The notes: generated by a model from the letters alone, not told the origin. 64,000 nt of DNA from Streptococcus henryi DSM 19005 (GCF_000376985.1 NZ_AQYA01000032.1:1-64000); one strand, 5' to 3'. Positions 38,744 through 50,006 are shown, counted from the first letter of the stretch. Numbers and translations are program-made.

Positions 38744-40030
38744 TTATTTTGGGAAGATTGTAAAATCACTCACTTCAGCAGTTGCCAAGAATTGTTTTCC
38801 TATCTCAACGGTATCTGTTAAGCTTAAATGTTCAAGAATTTGAGGAATATCAAAATAATTTTCGGTGTCTGTCAAATAAGTCATAAATTGGCTAGCTAGA
38901 TGATTAACAGAATCTAGACTTCTCATAAAGTCACCGTATAATTCTTTTTTGACCAATTCAAAGTGCTTCTCATTGATATCAGATGATTTGTCTAATTTTT
39001 TAATTAGTTGACGAATTTTATTAGACATTGCAATTGGCTCAAGAGTATCAGCTGAAAAAATGATAAATTGAAAATTAGGCTGCACTTCTATTTCAATATC
39101 AAAAGAATCATCAATATGACCACCCTCGTACCATGTCTGATAAGTCTCAGAGGTCCATCCTAAAAGCATGGCAAATAGAAGTCTTAGGGCAATCTTTTGT
39201 CGAAGTAGGGACATATCAGATGTAGGTTCTTCTCCACGATATCCTACTGCGAGCTTTGGTTGAGCAACATCCATACGAATAGATTGTGTTTTCAAAACAG
39301 GAAGAGTATTGAGTTTTTTTCTTGTTACAGGTCCAACAGTGTCAGTTTTCAACCGCTTTTGGGTTTTCTCTACTTGTTGGGGAATCATATCTTCATCAAT
39401 ATCACCAACAACAAGCAAGGTCATATTTCGAGGATGATAAAAATAGCGATGATTTTCTCGTAAATCTTCTACAGTGATTTGCTGAATACTTTCTTTTGTA
39501 CCAGCAATATCCTCAGCTAGGGGAGTTTCAGGATAAAGATTACTAAGAATACCCTGATAGAGACGATAATCAGACTCATCCTGATACATATCGATTTCCT
39601 GACCGATGATTTCTTTTTCTTTTTGGATGGAATCTTCGTCAAAATGTGTTTCACTTAAGAACTCTTGCAGTAAATCAAGACTTTCTGAGATTGATTCAGT
39701 TGTTGAAAAAAAGAAAGATGTTTTATCGAAACCAGTATAGGCATTAGCATCAGCACCGAGATTTGTAAATAAAATGGCTGCATCTTTATTATTGGCTAAT
39801 TCAAAAAGTTTGTGCTCAAGAAAATGTGCAATACCTTCAGGATATTTTTTTACTTGTCCGTCAGCATCTGTAAACGTAGTGTCAAGAGAGCCGAAATGAC
39901 TTGTCAACATACAAGTTGTTTCCTTAAAGCCATGTTTAGGAATTATTATAAGACGTAAGCCATTTTCTAAATGAATGTAAGATATTTCTTCATCAATACG
40001 AGGAAATTGATGCTTTACAATTTGTGACAT
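38744..40030 (-). CDS. M16 family zinc peptidase (YmfH-like)
   Basis: The 428-aa product contains the inverted zinc motif HFLEHKLFE (HxxEH, about 69-73) with the downstream Glu expected near residue 145, so it looks catalytically competent. M16 proteins work as two-halved clamps. The partner is the adjacent upstream gene, whose stop directly abuts this ATG (40031/40030). The substrate is not known; the pair resembles albF/albE-type and ymfF/ymfH proteins. Confidence 0.88.
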   Translation of the reverse strand: MSQIVKHQFPRIDEEISYIHLENGLRLIIIPKHGFKETTCMLTSHFGSLDTTFTDADGQVKKYPEGIAHFLEHKLFELANNKDAAILFTNLGADANAYTGFDKTSFFFSTTESISESLDLLQEFLSETHFDEDSIQKEKEIIGQEIDMYQDESDYRLYQGILSNLYPETPLAEDIAGTKESIQQITVEDLRENHRYFYHPRNMTLLVVGDIDEDMIPQQVEKTQKRLKTDTVGPVTRKKLNTLPVLKTQSIRMDVAQPKLAVGYRGEEPTSDMSLLRQKIALRLLFAMLLGWTSETYQTWYEGGHIDDSFDIEIEVQPNFQFIIFSADTLEPIAMSNKIRQLIKKLDKSSDINEKHFELVKKELYGDFMRSLDSVNHLASQFMTYLTDTENYFDIPQILEHLSLTDTVEIGKQFLATAEVSDFTIFPK

Positions 40031-41275
40031 TTATTCTCCTTCTAAAAAATAGAGTGCTTGTAATTTGACTTTAGTAGCAACTTTTACGATATCAGCTTTA
40101 GAAACCTTCTCAATGTTTGATACCCAAAGTTCAGTACTGACATTCTTTTTGAAATGGTAGTCATTATAGGCTTTCTCGATTAAGACTTTAGGATTGTCTG
40201 CAGCAGCAAGTGCATTTGTGATAAGCATCTTTTTAGTTTGTTTGATGAGCTGACCAGAGAAGCGACCCAATCTAATATCTGAGAACTGCTTATTAATTAA
40301 TTGAAGGACGAGATTGCGATTTTTCTTGTCAATGCCAGCGTAAACCTTGAGTAAACCTGTCAAACTATCTATCTGACTTCCAATTGTGTATGCCAAGCCC
40401 TCTTTCTCTCTCAGTTCAGTAAAGAGCTTTGAGTGAGCGAATGCCCCCATTAAACCATTGAAAACAACCAATGCATAATAGTCTGAATCATAGTAAGAAA
40501 TTGGATGAGAATAAGCCAACTGTAAGATTGATTGTGTCACAGGACGGTGTTCAATCCTTTCTTTAGTCACATTTTGGTATGGCTGCTGATAGAAGAATCG
40601 TAAGGATTTTGTTCGATTTTCTAAGGGGAGTTGATTCATTAATTGCACGACTCGGTAGTCATCATATTCTCCCAAAACAAAGATATCAATTTGATCTTTA
40701 TGGAGCATCTGTTGAAACTCTTGGTAGGCAGTATAAGAATTTTCAGCTTCGACGAGTTCTACTTGACCATATTTTGAAATCTTTAGATTTGGATTATCAA
40801 AATAAATAGCTTTCAGAGCTAAATCACTACTGTAGAAACTGTCTTCTTTGTCTGCTTCGAGATAGTTAATAAAATTTGCTTTTTCAACATCGAATACTTT
40901 TGTTTGGTACTGAGCGATTGCAACTAGTGGAGAAAAGAGAATCTCATTTAAAAATGCAATAATCTCTTCAAGGAGTTTTTCGCTTTGGAATGTGAACTCA
41001 TCTCGAATAAAAACGATGTCAATATCTACGATATGTACTAAGCCCTTAGTTGATACTTTTGTTGATAGACTAGCACCATATAAGTCTGCTAGTTTTTTTC
41101 GAAAAGCCTGGGCAGTTGGATAGGCTTCACTTGCTGTAGCCAGCATTTGTGCAACAAGTACTCTACGAGCTACAGTTTTTTGTTTAAAATCCCCAGAAAA
41201 CCGGAATGTAATCTGGTTTGTTTTGAATTGTTTTGTTTTTATTAAGTGGAGCTGGACGCTCTGAGCAATTTTCAT
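40031..41275 (-). CDS. M16 family peptidase-like protein (YmfF-like), inactive half
   Basis: The 414-aa product has the M16 fold pattern and the LREKEGLAYTIGS segment typical of the second half, but I find no HxxEH in its first 120 residues. It is probably the non-catalytic partner of the YmfH-like protein. It is transcribed from the divergent promoter shared with yaaA. Confidence 0.85.
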   Translation of the reverse strand: MKIAQSVQLHLIKTKQFKTNQITFRFSGDFKQKTVARRVLVAQMLATASEAYPTAQAFRKKLADLYGASLSTKVSTKGLVHIVDIDIVFIRDEFTFQSEKLLEEIIAFLNEILFSPLVAIAQYQTKVFDVEKANFINYLEADKEDSFYSSDLALKAIYFDNPNLKISKYGQVELVEAENSYTAYQEFQQMLHKDQIDIFVLGEYDDYRVVQLMNQLPLENRTKSLRFFYQQPYQNVTKERIEHRPVTQSILQLAYSHPISYYDSDYYALVVFNGLMGAFAHSKLFTELREKEGLAYTIGSQIDSLTGLLKVYAGIDKKNRNLVLQLINKQFSDIRLGRFSGQLIKQTKKMLITNALAAADNPKVLIEKAYNDYHFKKNVSTELWVSNIEKVSKADIVKVATKVKLQALYFLEGE

Positions 41276-41308
41276 GATTTTTCCTTTATTCTAGAGTTAT
41301 TCCCTAAA

Positions 41309-41332
41309 ATTATACCACGATTATGGTATAAT
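41309..41332. promoter_or_regulatory. Palindromic divergent extended -10 promoters
   Basis: ATTATACCA and TGGTATAAT (9-bp perfect inverted repeat, 6-bp spacer) give each strand an extended -10, TGGTATAAT. The plus-strand one (41324-41332) faces yaaA-recF, the minus-strand one (41309-41317) faces the M16 genes. Two polymerases could not occupy both at once. Confidence 0.7.
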
Positions 41333-41359
41333 TACTTGAATCAAAAAACGGAGAAAAAG

Positions 41360-41764
41360 ATGATGGATTATAAATTATTTGATGAATATATCACCCTTCA
41401 AGCTCTTCTAAAAGAGCTTGGTATTATACAGAGCGGAGGGGCAATTAAAGGATTTTTGGCAGAAACGACTGTTCTTTTTAACGGCGAGGATGAAAAACGC
41501 CGTGGGAAGAAGATTCGTCTTGGAGATGTGGTAGAATTGCCAGAGCAAGGTCTAGTCATTAATATCACAGCTCCTACTGAAGAAGAGAAACAAGAAAGAG
41601 CAGAACACTTGGCAGAAAAAGAGCGTGTTGCTGCCATCGTAAAACGTATGAATCAAGAAAACAAAAAAGCTCAAAAAGGACAGGGGAAAGGTCAATCTTC
41701 TAATAAGAAAAAGGGAGATTTAAGATCTCGTGACCGTAAACCTGTTCGTTTCCCAGGAACATAA
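41360..41764 (+). CDS. yaaA: S4-domain protein YaaA
   Basis: About 134 aa: an S4-type RNA-binding part ([20 protein letters not shown]) and a very basic C-terminal tail ([12 protein letters not shown]...). YaaA of B. subtilis is linked to 50S assembly. The start is placed at the tandem ATGs 41360/41363, 6-9 bp after CGGAG, rather than the unsupported ATG at 41246, which precedes the promoter. recF begins 2 bp after its stop, as in many Firmicutes. Confidence 0.88.
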   Translation: MMDYKLFDEYITLQALLKELGIIQSGGAIKGFLAETTVLFNGEDEKRRGKKIRLGDVVELPEQGLVINITAPTEEEKQERAEHLAEKERVAAIVKRMNQENKKAQKGQGKGQSSNKKKGDLRSRDRKPVRFPGT

Positions 41765-41766
41765 TC

Positions 41767-42867
41767 ATGTGGATTAAAGAAATCAAACTGAAAAATTATC
41801 GTAATTACAAAAATATTTCAGCTCAGTTTTCTCCAGCTTTAAATGTTTTCATCGGAAAAAATGCTCAAGGTAAAACGAATTTTTTAGAAGCCATCTATTT
41901 CTTATCCTTGACGAGAAGTCATCGCACACGTGCAGATAAGGAACTGATTCATTTTTCTGAGAAAGACGTGCAGATTTCAGGAGTATTGGAGCGTGTTAAT
42001 GGCAATATAACTCTAGACATTAATTTATCTGATAAGGGACGGGTTACAAAAGTTAATCATCTCAAACAGGCAAAACTTTCAGATTATATTGGCACCATGA
42101 CGGTGGTCTTATTTGCTCCTGAAGATTTACAACTTATCAAGGGTTCTCCAAGCTTACGTCGCAAATTTCTTGATATAGATTTAGGACAAATTAAACCTAT
42201 ATATTTGTCTGATTTGTCAAATTACAATCACGTTTTGAAACAAAGAAATACCTATCTCAAAACAGCTGAAAAAGTGGACAAAGATTTTCTTGCTGTTTTA
42301 GATGAACAACTTGCTGATTATGGCAGTCGCGTTATGGAGCACCGTCACGATTTTATTGTTGCTCTAGAAGAAGAGGCTGATAAACATCATAACACGATCT
42401 CTAATGAGACTGAGCGCCTTAAAATTCAGTACTTGTCTTCTATTCCATTTAATGATAAATCAGAAATTAGGGAAAATTTTCTAATCCTATTACGAAAAAA
42501 TCAGCAAAGGGATATTTTCAAAAAAAATACAGGAGTTGGACCGCATCGTGATGACCTAGCCTTCTATATCAACGATATGAATGCAAATTTTGGAAGTCAA
42601 GGTCAGCACCGAAGTCTCATCTTATCATTAAAATTAGCTGAAATAGAGCTTATTAAGTCAGTTACAGGTGATTATCCAATACTTCTCTTAGATGACGTGA
42701 TGAGCGAATTAGACAATTATAGGCAAACTAAGCTACTTGAAGGCATTAGGGAAAATGTTCAAACTTTTATAACAACAACTAGTTTGGATCACCTATCACA
42801 GTTACCAGAACAACTCAAAATCTTTACGATAGAACAAGGAACAATTATAGAGGAAAGCGGAGTGTGA
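41767..42867 (+). CDS. recF: DNA replication and repair protein RecF
   Basis: A 366-aa SMC-like ATPase that loads RecA at gaps. Walker A is GKNAQGKTN (about 29-37), the signature [16 protein letters not shown] lies near 275 and Walker [13 protein letters not shown] near 301. Normal length. In many Firmicutes recF follows dnaN; here it lies about 26 kb away with yaaA, the streptococcal arrangement. Confidence 0.96.
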   Translation: MWIKEIKLKNYRNYKNISAQFSPALNVFIGKNAQGKTNFLEAIYFLSLTRSHRTRADKELIHFSEKDVQISGVLERVNGNITLDINLSDKGRVTKVNHLKQAKLSDYIGTMTVVLFAPEDLQLIKGSPSLRRKFLDIDLGQIKPIYLSDLSNYNHVLKQRNTYLKTAEKVDKDFLAVLDEQLADYGSRVMEHRHDFIVALEEEADKHHNTISNETERLKIQYLSSIPFNDKSEIRENFLILLRKNQQRDIFKKNTGVGPHRDDLAFYINDMNANFGSQGQHRSLILSLKLAEIELIKSVTGDYPILLLDDVMSELDNYRQTKLLEGIRENVQTFITTTSLDHLSQLPEQLKIFTIEQGTIIEESGV

Positions 42868-42893
42868 CCAAGATTTTCGAGTAGCATATATAC

Positions 42894-42929
42894 AAAAAAG
42901 GGTCTAGAACTTTGGTTCTAGACCCTTTT
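42894..42929. terminator. Bidirectional terminator between recF and the GRP transporter gene
   Basis: AAAAGGGTCTAGAAC and GTTCTAGACCCTTTT form a 15-bp perfect stem with a 4-nt loop, between convergent genes. Confidence 0.9.
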
Positions 42930-42959
42930 ACATTGTTGTAAATATAGTTTACAACTTTA

Positions 42960-43829
42960 TCAATTTGCTTTGACAATGCCTAAAAGAATTGCACCAATAA
43001 CAAAGCAAAGAATTCCAATGAGAACCCAGCGCATTTCTTTTTTTGTTTTTGTTTCACCAAGGAAGAAAATACCACCAATAATAGAAATAATAGCACCAAG
43101 TTGAGAGAAACTGAATGCAATAGCTAGACCTGCGGTAGAAGCTGCCAGAAGCATAAAGATATTTCCAATCCCCCACATCATTCCAACAAGAGCATTTTTC
43201 AAAACAACTTTTTCCAAGCTCACGTTAAATCTCATAAACATCATGGCACCAAGACACATACCAACAGCCATAGGTAAGATAACGGCAAGAGCATCAAAAT
43301 GCATAATGTTATTGAATAAGACGGTATAAGAAATGTAACCTAGTGTAGAATAGAATAGTGCTCTAAAACCTTTTGAAAAGTTTGTCAAATTCTGCCCCAC
43401 TTGATCTTTTTCACTATCTTGACGGCTTGAGAAGTAGAACCCAATAACCAATAAAACTAGGGCGGTAATTCCTAAGATAAAATGAATTGATTTCGTCCAT
43501 TCACCAAAAACAATCGCACCAATTAAACTTCCTAAGACTAGTTGAGTTCCACTTGAAAGAGGGTTTGCGACAGATACTCCCATGTATTGCATTGCGTGGA
43601 ACTGACCATTTTGTCCCATTGACCAAAGCATCCCACCGATGATTCCAACACCCCAGAGCAAAACGTTCATTTCTGGTCTAACTACTAGCCAAACAATTGA
43701 GGCAAATAGCAAAGCTCCTAAGGTCATACCAAAGGTCTGTTGGTTTGGTTTGCCACCGATTTTATTACTTACAAAACCTATACTTCCCCAAGCAAACATA
43801 GGGACTAAGGCGTACAATATTCCTTGCAT
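42960..43829 (-). CDS. GRP-family sugar uptake protein (GlcU-like)
   Basis: A 289-aa integral membrane protein with about ten hydrophobic segments of the drug/metabolite-transporter type. MFAWGSIGFVSNKIGG at the start and NGQFHAMQYMGVS are typical of glucose/ribose porter proteins. Its relatives (GlcU, RbsU) take up glucose or ribose by proton symport. Whether it moves glucose here is inference. Confidence 0.85.
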   Translation of the reverse strand: MQGILYALVPMFAWGSIGFVSNKIGGKPNQQTFGMTLGALLFASIVWLVVRPEMNVLLWGVGIIGGMLWSMGQNGQFHAMQYMGVSVANPLSSGTQLVLGSLIGAIVFGEWTKSIHFILGITALVLLVIGFYFSSRQDSEKDQVGQNLTNFSKGFRALFYSTLGYISYTVLFNNIMHFDALAVILPMAVGMCLGAMMFMRFNVSLEKVVLKNALVGMMWGIGNIFMLLAASTAGLAIAFSFSQLGAIISIIGGIFFLGETKTKKEMRWVLIGILCFVIGAILLGIVKAN

Positions 43830-43997
43830 ATAGCTCCTTTACACAACATTTACACGCCTGTCAATATATTTGACAGGTGTGTGAAACTTATTTTTAACAC
43901 AAGTACATATTTTAACATATGATAAAGCGCTTGTAAAGATAGAAAATTATTGCTCTGCAAAATCAATTAGGGTCTTTTAAATCAGATTATTGCGAAT

Positions 43998-44031
43998 AAA
44001 AAAGGAGCCGATTTTCAACCAGTTCCTTTTT
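43998..44031 (-). terminator. Terminator after guaB
   Basis: AAAAAGGAaCtGgTTG pairs imperfectly with the CgGcTCCTTTTT side, ending in TTTTTTA on the minus strand, immediately after guaB. Confidence 0.75.
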
Positions 44032-44048
44032 GAAGTTAATAAACAAAA

Positions 44049-45533
<1,485 letters not shown>

Positions 45534-45600
45534 TTAGTCCTCTTTTCTATTGTTTTAATGGCTAGTTTAGACTAGTCGCTTTTTTATTGTTACTATAATA

Positions 45601-45951
45601 TCATGCTAAAATGATTTGTCAACAAATAAAAGTAATTTTTTTCAAAATTATATAGTAGAAAAAAGAGAAATATGTTCAGTTTTTGGTCAGAGTATTCCGA
45701 CAATTCATAAAACTTAGTCTTTTTTGTTCGTTTTTAACGAAAAAAAGGCTGGGCAAAGAGCCCAAGCCTCTGTCATAAAGTTCGGAATATGACCAAGATG
45801 CAGCAGCCGAGTGGATAAACCTTCGCTTTTTCAAAGCCTGAATATTGATGCTGAGCAAGTCAGCTTTATCTCCCACCCCCGCAAGCCTAGAAATGAGGAC
45901 GTGAGGGCAACTCTTTTACACTTGTCGAGTTTTGTCCCACTTCAAAAAAGT
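45601..45951. other. Gap between guaB promoter and trpS, no convincing gene
   Basis: It holds the guaB -35, the trpS terminator (45740-45769) and 180 bp between that terminator and the trpS stop. Short frames on both strands (minus 45676-45876, plus 45811-46077) show no recognisable domain and the second runs into trpS antisense. A GC-rich word CACCCCCGCAAG (45875-45886) also occurs in the 104-bp insertion at 7.9 kb. Confidence 0.5.
45740..45769 (-). terminator. Terminator downstream of trpS
   Basis: AGGCtTGGGC pairs with GCCCaGCCT around a 5-nt loop, followed by seven T on the minus strand. It lies 180 bp after the trpS stop, so the transcript has a long 3' tail. Confidence 0.8.
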
Positions 45952-46977
45952 TTAAAAATATTTAATCCCCATCGCTACTTTAACCTCGTCAAGGGTTTGA
46001 CCTGCGACAGCTCGAGCCTGTTCGCTGCCTTTTTTGAGCATATTGAAGACTTCACCCATATCCTTAGCGTACTCTAGGCGACGCTCACGGATTGGAGCCA
46101 GTTCACGTTCTAGAATTTCTAGGAGATAGCGTTTAGTCTTAACATCACCTAAACCACCTCGTTGGTAGTGCTCTTTCATAGCTTCAATCTCAGCTTTATC
46201 AGCCTCTGTACCGAAGATATCCAGGTAATGGAAGACCATGTTGCCTTCAATTTGACCTGGATCTTCCACACGAATGTGGTTGGGGTCAGTATACATGCTC
46301 ATGACTTTTTTACGAACAGTATCGGCATCGTCTGATAGGAAAATCCCATTGCCGAGAGATTTAGACATTTTGGCATTCCCATCAAGACCAGGCAAGCGAC
46401 CGGCAGCTTCATTTTCAGGATAAATGCCTTCAGGTTCAACCAAGACATCGCAATTATAGGCATGGTTAAAGCTGCGCACGATTTCGCGTGTCTGCTCAAT
46501 CATCGGTTTTTGGTCATTACCGACTGGTACAAAGTTAGCCTTGAAGGCAGTGATATCTGCAGCTTGTGAAACAGGATAAACCAAGAAACCTGATGGAATT
46601 GACTCACCGAAGCCTTTTTGAGCAATTTCAGTTTTAACCGTAGGATTGCGTTCTAGTCGAGCAACAGATACCAAATTCAAATAGTACATTGTCAGTTCAG
46701 CCAATTCAGGAATTTGACTTTGGATGAAAATCGTTGATTTACTTGGATCAAGTCCAACAGACAAATAGTCCAAAGCAACATTACCGATAGATTCTTTGAT
46801 GATGGCTGATTCCTTGGCATGATCAGTCAAGGCTTGTTGGTCAGCTAGGAAGACGAACATGTCGTACTTGTTTTCATTTTGTAAAAGAACACGATTTTTA
46901 AGACTTCCAACATAGTGTCCTAGGTGCAATTTTCCAGTTGGTCGATCTCCAGTTAAGATAATAGGTTTTTTAGTCAT
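45952..46977 (-). CDS. trpS: Tryptophanyl-tRNA synthetase
   Basis: The 341-aa class I synthetase has [17 protein letters not shown] (HIGH-type motif, HLGH near 18-21) and [10 protein letters not shown] (KMSKS near 204-208). It charges tRNA-Trp and is controlled by the T-box leader directly upstream. Normal length. Confidence 0.97.
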   Translation of the reverse strand: MTKKPIILTGDRPTGKLHLGHYVGSLKNRVLLQNENKYDMFVFLADQQALTDHAKESAIIKESIGNVALDYLSVGLDPSKSTIFIQSQIPELAELTMYYLNLVSVARLERNPTVKTEIAQKGFGESIPSGFLVYPVSQAADITAFKANFVPVGNDQKPMIEQTREIVRSFNHAYNCDVLVEPEGIYPENEAAGRLPGLDGNAKMSKSLGNGIFLSDDADTVRKKVMSMYTDPNHIRVEDPGQIEGNMVFHYLDIFGTEADKAEIEAMKEHYQRGGLGDVKTKRYLLEILERELAPIRERRLEYAKDMGEVFNMLKKGSEQARAVAGQTLDEVKVAMGIKYF

Positions 46978-47323
46978 TTTTTTCTCCTGTTTATTGTGTG
47001 ATTATTGTTTAGAGCGAAAAATAAAAACCCCCACGTAGCAAGCTACGTGAGGGCGTTATATCAAAATACGCGGTACCACCTCAGTTGACAGAGTAGTTTA
47101 CAGGTTATTAAACTCATGTCATCTCAATCTTCATTTAGAAGGAGCACGGTAAGGGGTACTAAACCTGAAACTTATGTATTTGTTTCACGTGAAACGACAC
47201 AAAAGCTATAATAATTGTGTCTGATCATCAGTCCATTTCATGATAGGTTGTCTCTAGCTCGCAGCAACCGCTAGATTTCTGGACACATCCTAAGACTACT
47301 CTTCTGAATCTGTCTTCATTCTA
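46978..47323 (-). ncRNA. T-box riboswitch upstream of trpS (Trp specifier)
   Basis: The promoter is TTGACA (47341-47346) and TAGAAT (47318-47323) with a 17-bp spacer. The leader contains the specifier TGG (47233-47235) in the stem I context GAAATGGACTGA, the T-box sequence AGGTGGTACCGCG (47069-47081), and a terminator CCCTCACGTAGC/GCTACGTGGGGG followed by TTTTTATTTTT (47020-47054). Uncharged tRNA-Trp should favour the antiterminator. A parS palindrome lies inside it (47181-47196). Confidence 0.93.
47181..47196. promoter_or_regulatory. parS: parS site inside the trpS T-box leader
   Basis: TGTTTCACGTGAAACG, identical to the copy at 37075-37090. It is a perfect 14-bp palindrome with one change from consensus at the last base. 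As RNA it would also form a 7-bp hairpin within the T-box leader, between stem I and the T-box sequence. Confidence 0.88.
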
Positions 47324-47373
47324 TGAAATTTTAGGAAGTTTGTCAAGTCAAGATGAAAACACTAACAAATATC

Positions 47374-47402
47374 TTGACCTATCAAAATACCTTTGTCATA
47401 AT
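47374..47402 (+). promoter_or_regulatory. yitT promoter
   Basis: TTGACC (47374-47379) and CATAAT (47397-47402) with a 17-bp spacer. It diverges from the trpS T-box promoter; the two -35 boxes are about 27 bp apart. Confidence 0.7.
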
Positions 47403-47429
47403 AGAATGCGGCTTAGAAAGAAAGGTAAT

Positions 47430-48302
47430 ATGAAAAAGAAAATCATTGATTTGAGTCTAGTGACATTAGGCTCTTTTATCACTGCTGTTGGTTTTAACAG
47501 CATGTTTTTAGGTAATAATATCGCTTCAGGTGGCGTAGCTGGTTTAGCTGTCAGTTTACAAAAATTATTAGGTTGGAATCCAGGAAATTTCGTCATGTTC
47601 TCCAATATTCCTCTATTGTTGATTTGTCTCGTCTTTCTCGGAAGATCTACTTTTGTTAAGACCGTCTATGGAGCCTGGATATATTCTATTTTTATTAAAC
47701 TCACGGAGCATTTACCGACACTTACACAAAATCCTTTGTTAGCCGCAGTTTTTGGTGGAATTATAGTTGGCTTCGGATTAGGTTTGGTTTTTTGGGGAAA
47801 TTCTTCGACTGGTGGTACAGGGATTATTACCCAAGTACTTCATAAATACAGTCCTTTGCCTCTTGCAGTAGCAATGACAATTGTGGATGGTATCAGTGTT
47901 TCGATGGGCTTAGTTGCTTTTGATGTTGACACTGTGATGTACTCGATTATCGCTCTTGTCGTGATTACATCTGTTGTCAACAGTATGCAATTAGGACTAT
48001 CATCGTCTCGTAATATTATGATTATTTCAAGTGCTGCAAAAGAAATTAAGGCTTATATTTCAACTCAAGCAGACCGTGGAGTGACTGAAATTCCAGTTGT
48101 CGGCGGGTTTACAGGTGAGAAACAGATTATGTTAATGACAACTGTTTCGATTCAAGAAGTCCCTAGAATGGAAAAACATATTTTAAAAATTGATGAGACA
48201 GCTTTCATTGTTGTCATGCCTGCAACTCAGGTTATGGGAAGAGGTTTTAGTTTGACGAAACATTATCAACTTGATGAGAAAGATCTTCTTCTTCCTATGT
48301 AA
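47430..48302 (+). CDS. YitT family membrane protein (DUF161/DUF2179)
   Basis: About 290 aa: five hydrophobic segments in the first 200 residues, then a cytoplasmic DUF2179 domain (about 205-285). The start at 47430 (MKKKIIDLSL) follows AAAGG and the promoter at 47374-47402; the upstream ATG at 47340 precedes the promoter and is not used. The function of YitT proteins is not established. Confidence 0.85.
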   Translation: MKKKIIDLSLVTLGSFITAVGFNSMFLGNNIASGGVAGLAVSLQKLLGWNPGNFVMFSNIPLLLICLVFLGRSTFVKTVYGAWIYSIFIKLTEHLPTLTQNPLLAAVFGGIIVGFGLGLVFWGNSSTGGTGIITQVLHKYSPLPLAVAMTIVDGISVSMGLVAFDVDTVMYSIIALVVITSVVNSMQLGLSSSRNIMIISSAAKEIKAYISTQADRGVTEIPVVGGFTGEKQIMLMTTVSIQEVPRMEKHILKIDETAFIVVMPATQVMGRGFSLTKHYQLDEKDLLLPM

Positions 48303-48318
48303 AATAAGCCTCTTTATA

Positions 48319-48347
48319 TTGAAAAAAGGGGGGTTTTTAGGTACAAT
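48319..48347 (+). promoter_or_regulatory. Promoter of the ABC-F gene
   Basis: TTGAAA (48319-48324) and TACAAT (48342-48347) with a 17-bp spacer; the spacer holds a run of six G. Confidence 0.65.
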
Positions 48348-48379
48348 GAATCATAGATAAAGAAGATGAGGTACTAGAA

Positions 48380-49999
48380 TTGCTTACAGTTTCAGATGTG
48401 TCGCTACGTTTTAGTGACAGAAAATTATTTGATGAGGTTAACATTAAGTTTACAGCAGGTAACACATATGGTCTTATTGGTGCCAACGGTGCTGGGAAAT
48501 CAACTTTCCTAAAAATCCTGGCAGGTGATATTGAGCCATCAACAGGACATATTTCGCTTGGTCCAGATGAACGTTTATCAGTTCTTCGTCAAAATCACTT
48601 TGACTATGAAGATGAGCGTGCCATTGATGTTGTTATCATGGGGAATGAACGCCTCTACAATATCATGAAAGAAAAAGATGCTATCTACATGAAGCCTGAT
48701 TTTTCTGATGAGGATGGGGTTCGTGCTGCGGAACTCGAAGGAGAATTCGCTGAGCTTGGTGGCTGGGAAGCTGAGAGTGAAGCTTCGCAATTGCTCCAAA
48801 ACCTTAACATCCCTGAAGAGCTCCACTACCAAAATATGAGCGAGCTTGCTAATGGGGATAAGGTGAAAGTTCTCCTTGCCAAAGCGCTTTTTGGTAAACC
48901 AGATGTGCTCCTTCTTGACGAGCCGACCAATGGTCTTGATATCCAGTCAATTTCATGGTTGGAAGACTTCTTGATTGATTTTGAAAATACTGTTATTGTC
49001 GTATCCCATGACCGTCACTTCCTTAATAAGGTGTGTACGCACATGGCTGACCTTGATTTCGGTAAAATCAAGCTTTACGTGGGTAACTATGATTTCTGGA
49101 AACAGTCATCAGAATTGGCTGCGCGCTTGCAATCAGACCGTAATGCTAAAGCAGAAGAAAAAATTAAAGAGTTACAAGACTTTATTGCCCGCTTCTCTGC
49201 CAATGCATCTAAATCCAAACAAGCCACTTCACGTAAGAAAATGCTTGATAAGATTGAATTGGAAGAAATTGTTCCTTCAAGCCGTAAATATCCATTCATC
49301 AATTTCAAGGCTGAACGTGAAATGGGTAATGACTTTGTAACGGTTGAAAATCTGTCTGTTGCTATCGACGGTGAAAAAGTGATTGATAACATCAGTTTCA
49401 TTCTTCGTCCAGGTGATAAGACTGCCATTATCGGTCAAAATGATATTCAAACTACTGCTCTTATGCGTGCTTTGATGGATGATATTGAATATGAAGGTAC
49501 AATCAAGTGGGGTGTCACAACAAGCCGCTCATACCTTCCTAAGGATAATACCAAAGATTTTGCTTCAGGTGAATCTATCTTGGAATGGCTGCGCCAATTT
49601 GCTGAAAAAGGTGAAGATGACGATACTTTCCTTCGTGGTTTCTTGGGACGTATGCTCTTCTCTGGTGACGAGGTTAACAAATCTGTCAACGTCCTTTCAG
49701 GGGGAGAAAAAGTGCGCGTGATGCTTTCTAAACTTATGCTTTTGAAATCCAATGTTCTTATCCTTGATGATCCAACAAATCACTTGGATTTGGAATCAAT
49801 TTCAAGTCTTAATGATGGTATCAAAGATTTCAAAGAATCTGTTATCTTTGCCAGTCATGACCATGAGTTTATTCAAACCATTGCTAACCACATTGTTGTT
49901 ATTTCTAAGAACGGTGTGATTGATCGTATTGATGAAACATACGATGAATTCCTTGAAAATGAAGAAGTTCAAGCTAAAGTGAAAGAACTTTGGAAATAA
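48380..49999 (+). CDS. ABC-F family ATPase (YkpA/YbiT type)
   Basis: The 539-aa soluble protein has two ABC domains and no membrane segments. NBD1 has Walker A GANGAGKST (about 34-42) and Walker B LLLDEPTNGLD. NBD2 has a degenerate P-loop (GQNDIQTTAL, Lys missing) and LILDDPTNHLD with Asp in place of the catalytic Glu. ABC-F proteins act on ribosomes. The start codon is TTG, behind GAGG at 8 bp. The degenerate NBD2 P-loop also appears, as I recall it, in B. subtilis YkpA. Confidence 0.88.
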   Translation: MLTVSDVSLRFSDRKLFDEVNIKFTAGNTYGLIGANGAGKSTFLKILAGDIEPSTGHISLGPDERLSVLRQNHFDYEDERAIDVVIMGNERLYNIMKEKDAIYMKPDFSDEDGVRAAELEGEFAELGGWEAESEASQLLQNLNIPEELHYQNMSELANGDKVKVLLAKALFGKPDVLLLDEPTNGLDIQSISWLEDFLIDFENTVIVVSHDRHFLNKVCTHMADLDFGKIKLYVGNYDFWKQSSELAARLQSDRNAKAEEKIKELQDFIARFSANASKSKQATSRKKMLDKIELEEIVPSSRKYPFINFKAEREMGNDFVTVENLSVAIDGEKVIDNISFILRPGDKTAIIGQNDIQTTALMRALMDDIEYEGTIKWGVTTSRSYLPKDNTKDFASGESILEWLRQFAEKGEDDDTFLRGFLGRMLFSGDEVNKSVNVLSGGEKVRVMLSKLMLLKSNVLILDDPTNHLDLESISSLNDGIKDFKESVIFASHDHEFIQTIANHIVVISKNGVIDRIDETYDEFLENEEVQAKVKELWK

Positions 50000-50006
50000 A
50001 AAATAA

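Noticed and set aside
45676..46077. Two overlapping frames (minus 66 codons, plus 88 codons) near the trpS end
   Set aside because: They overlap each other and the trpS terminator or gene, and neither has a domain or a convincing start site.
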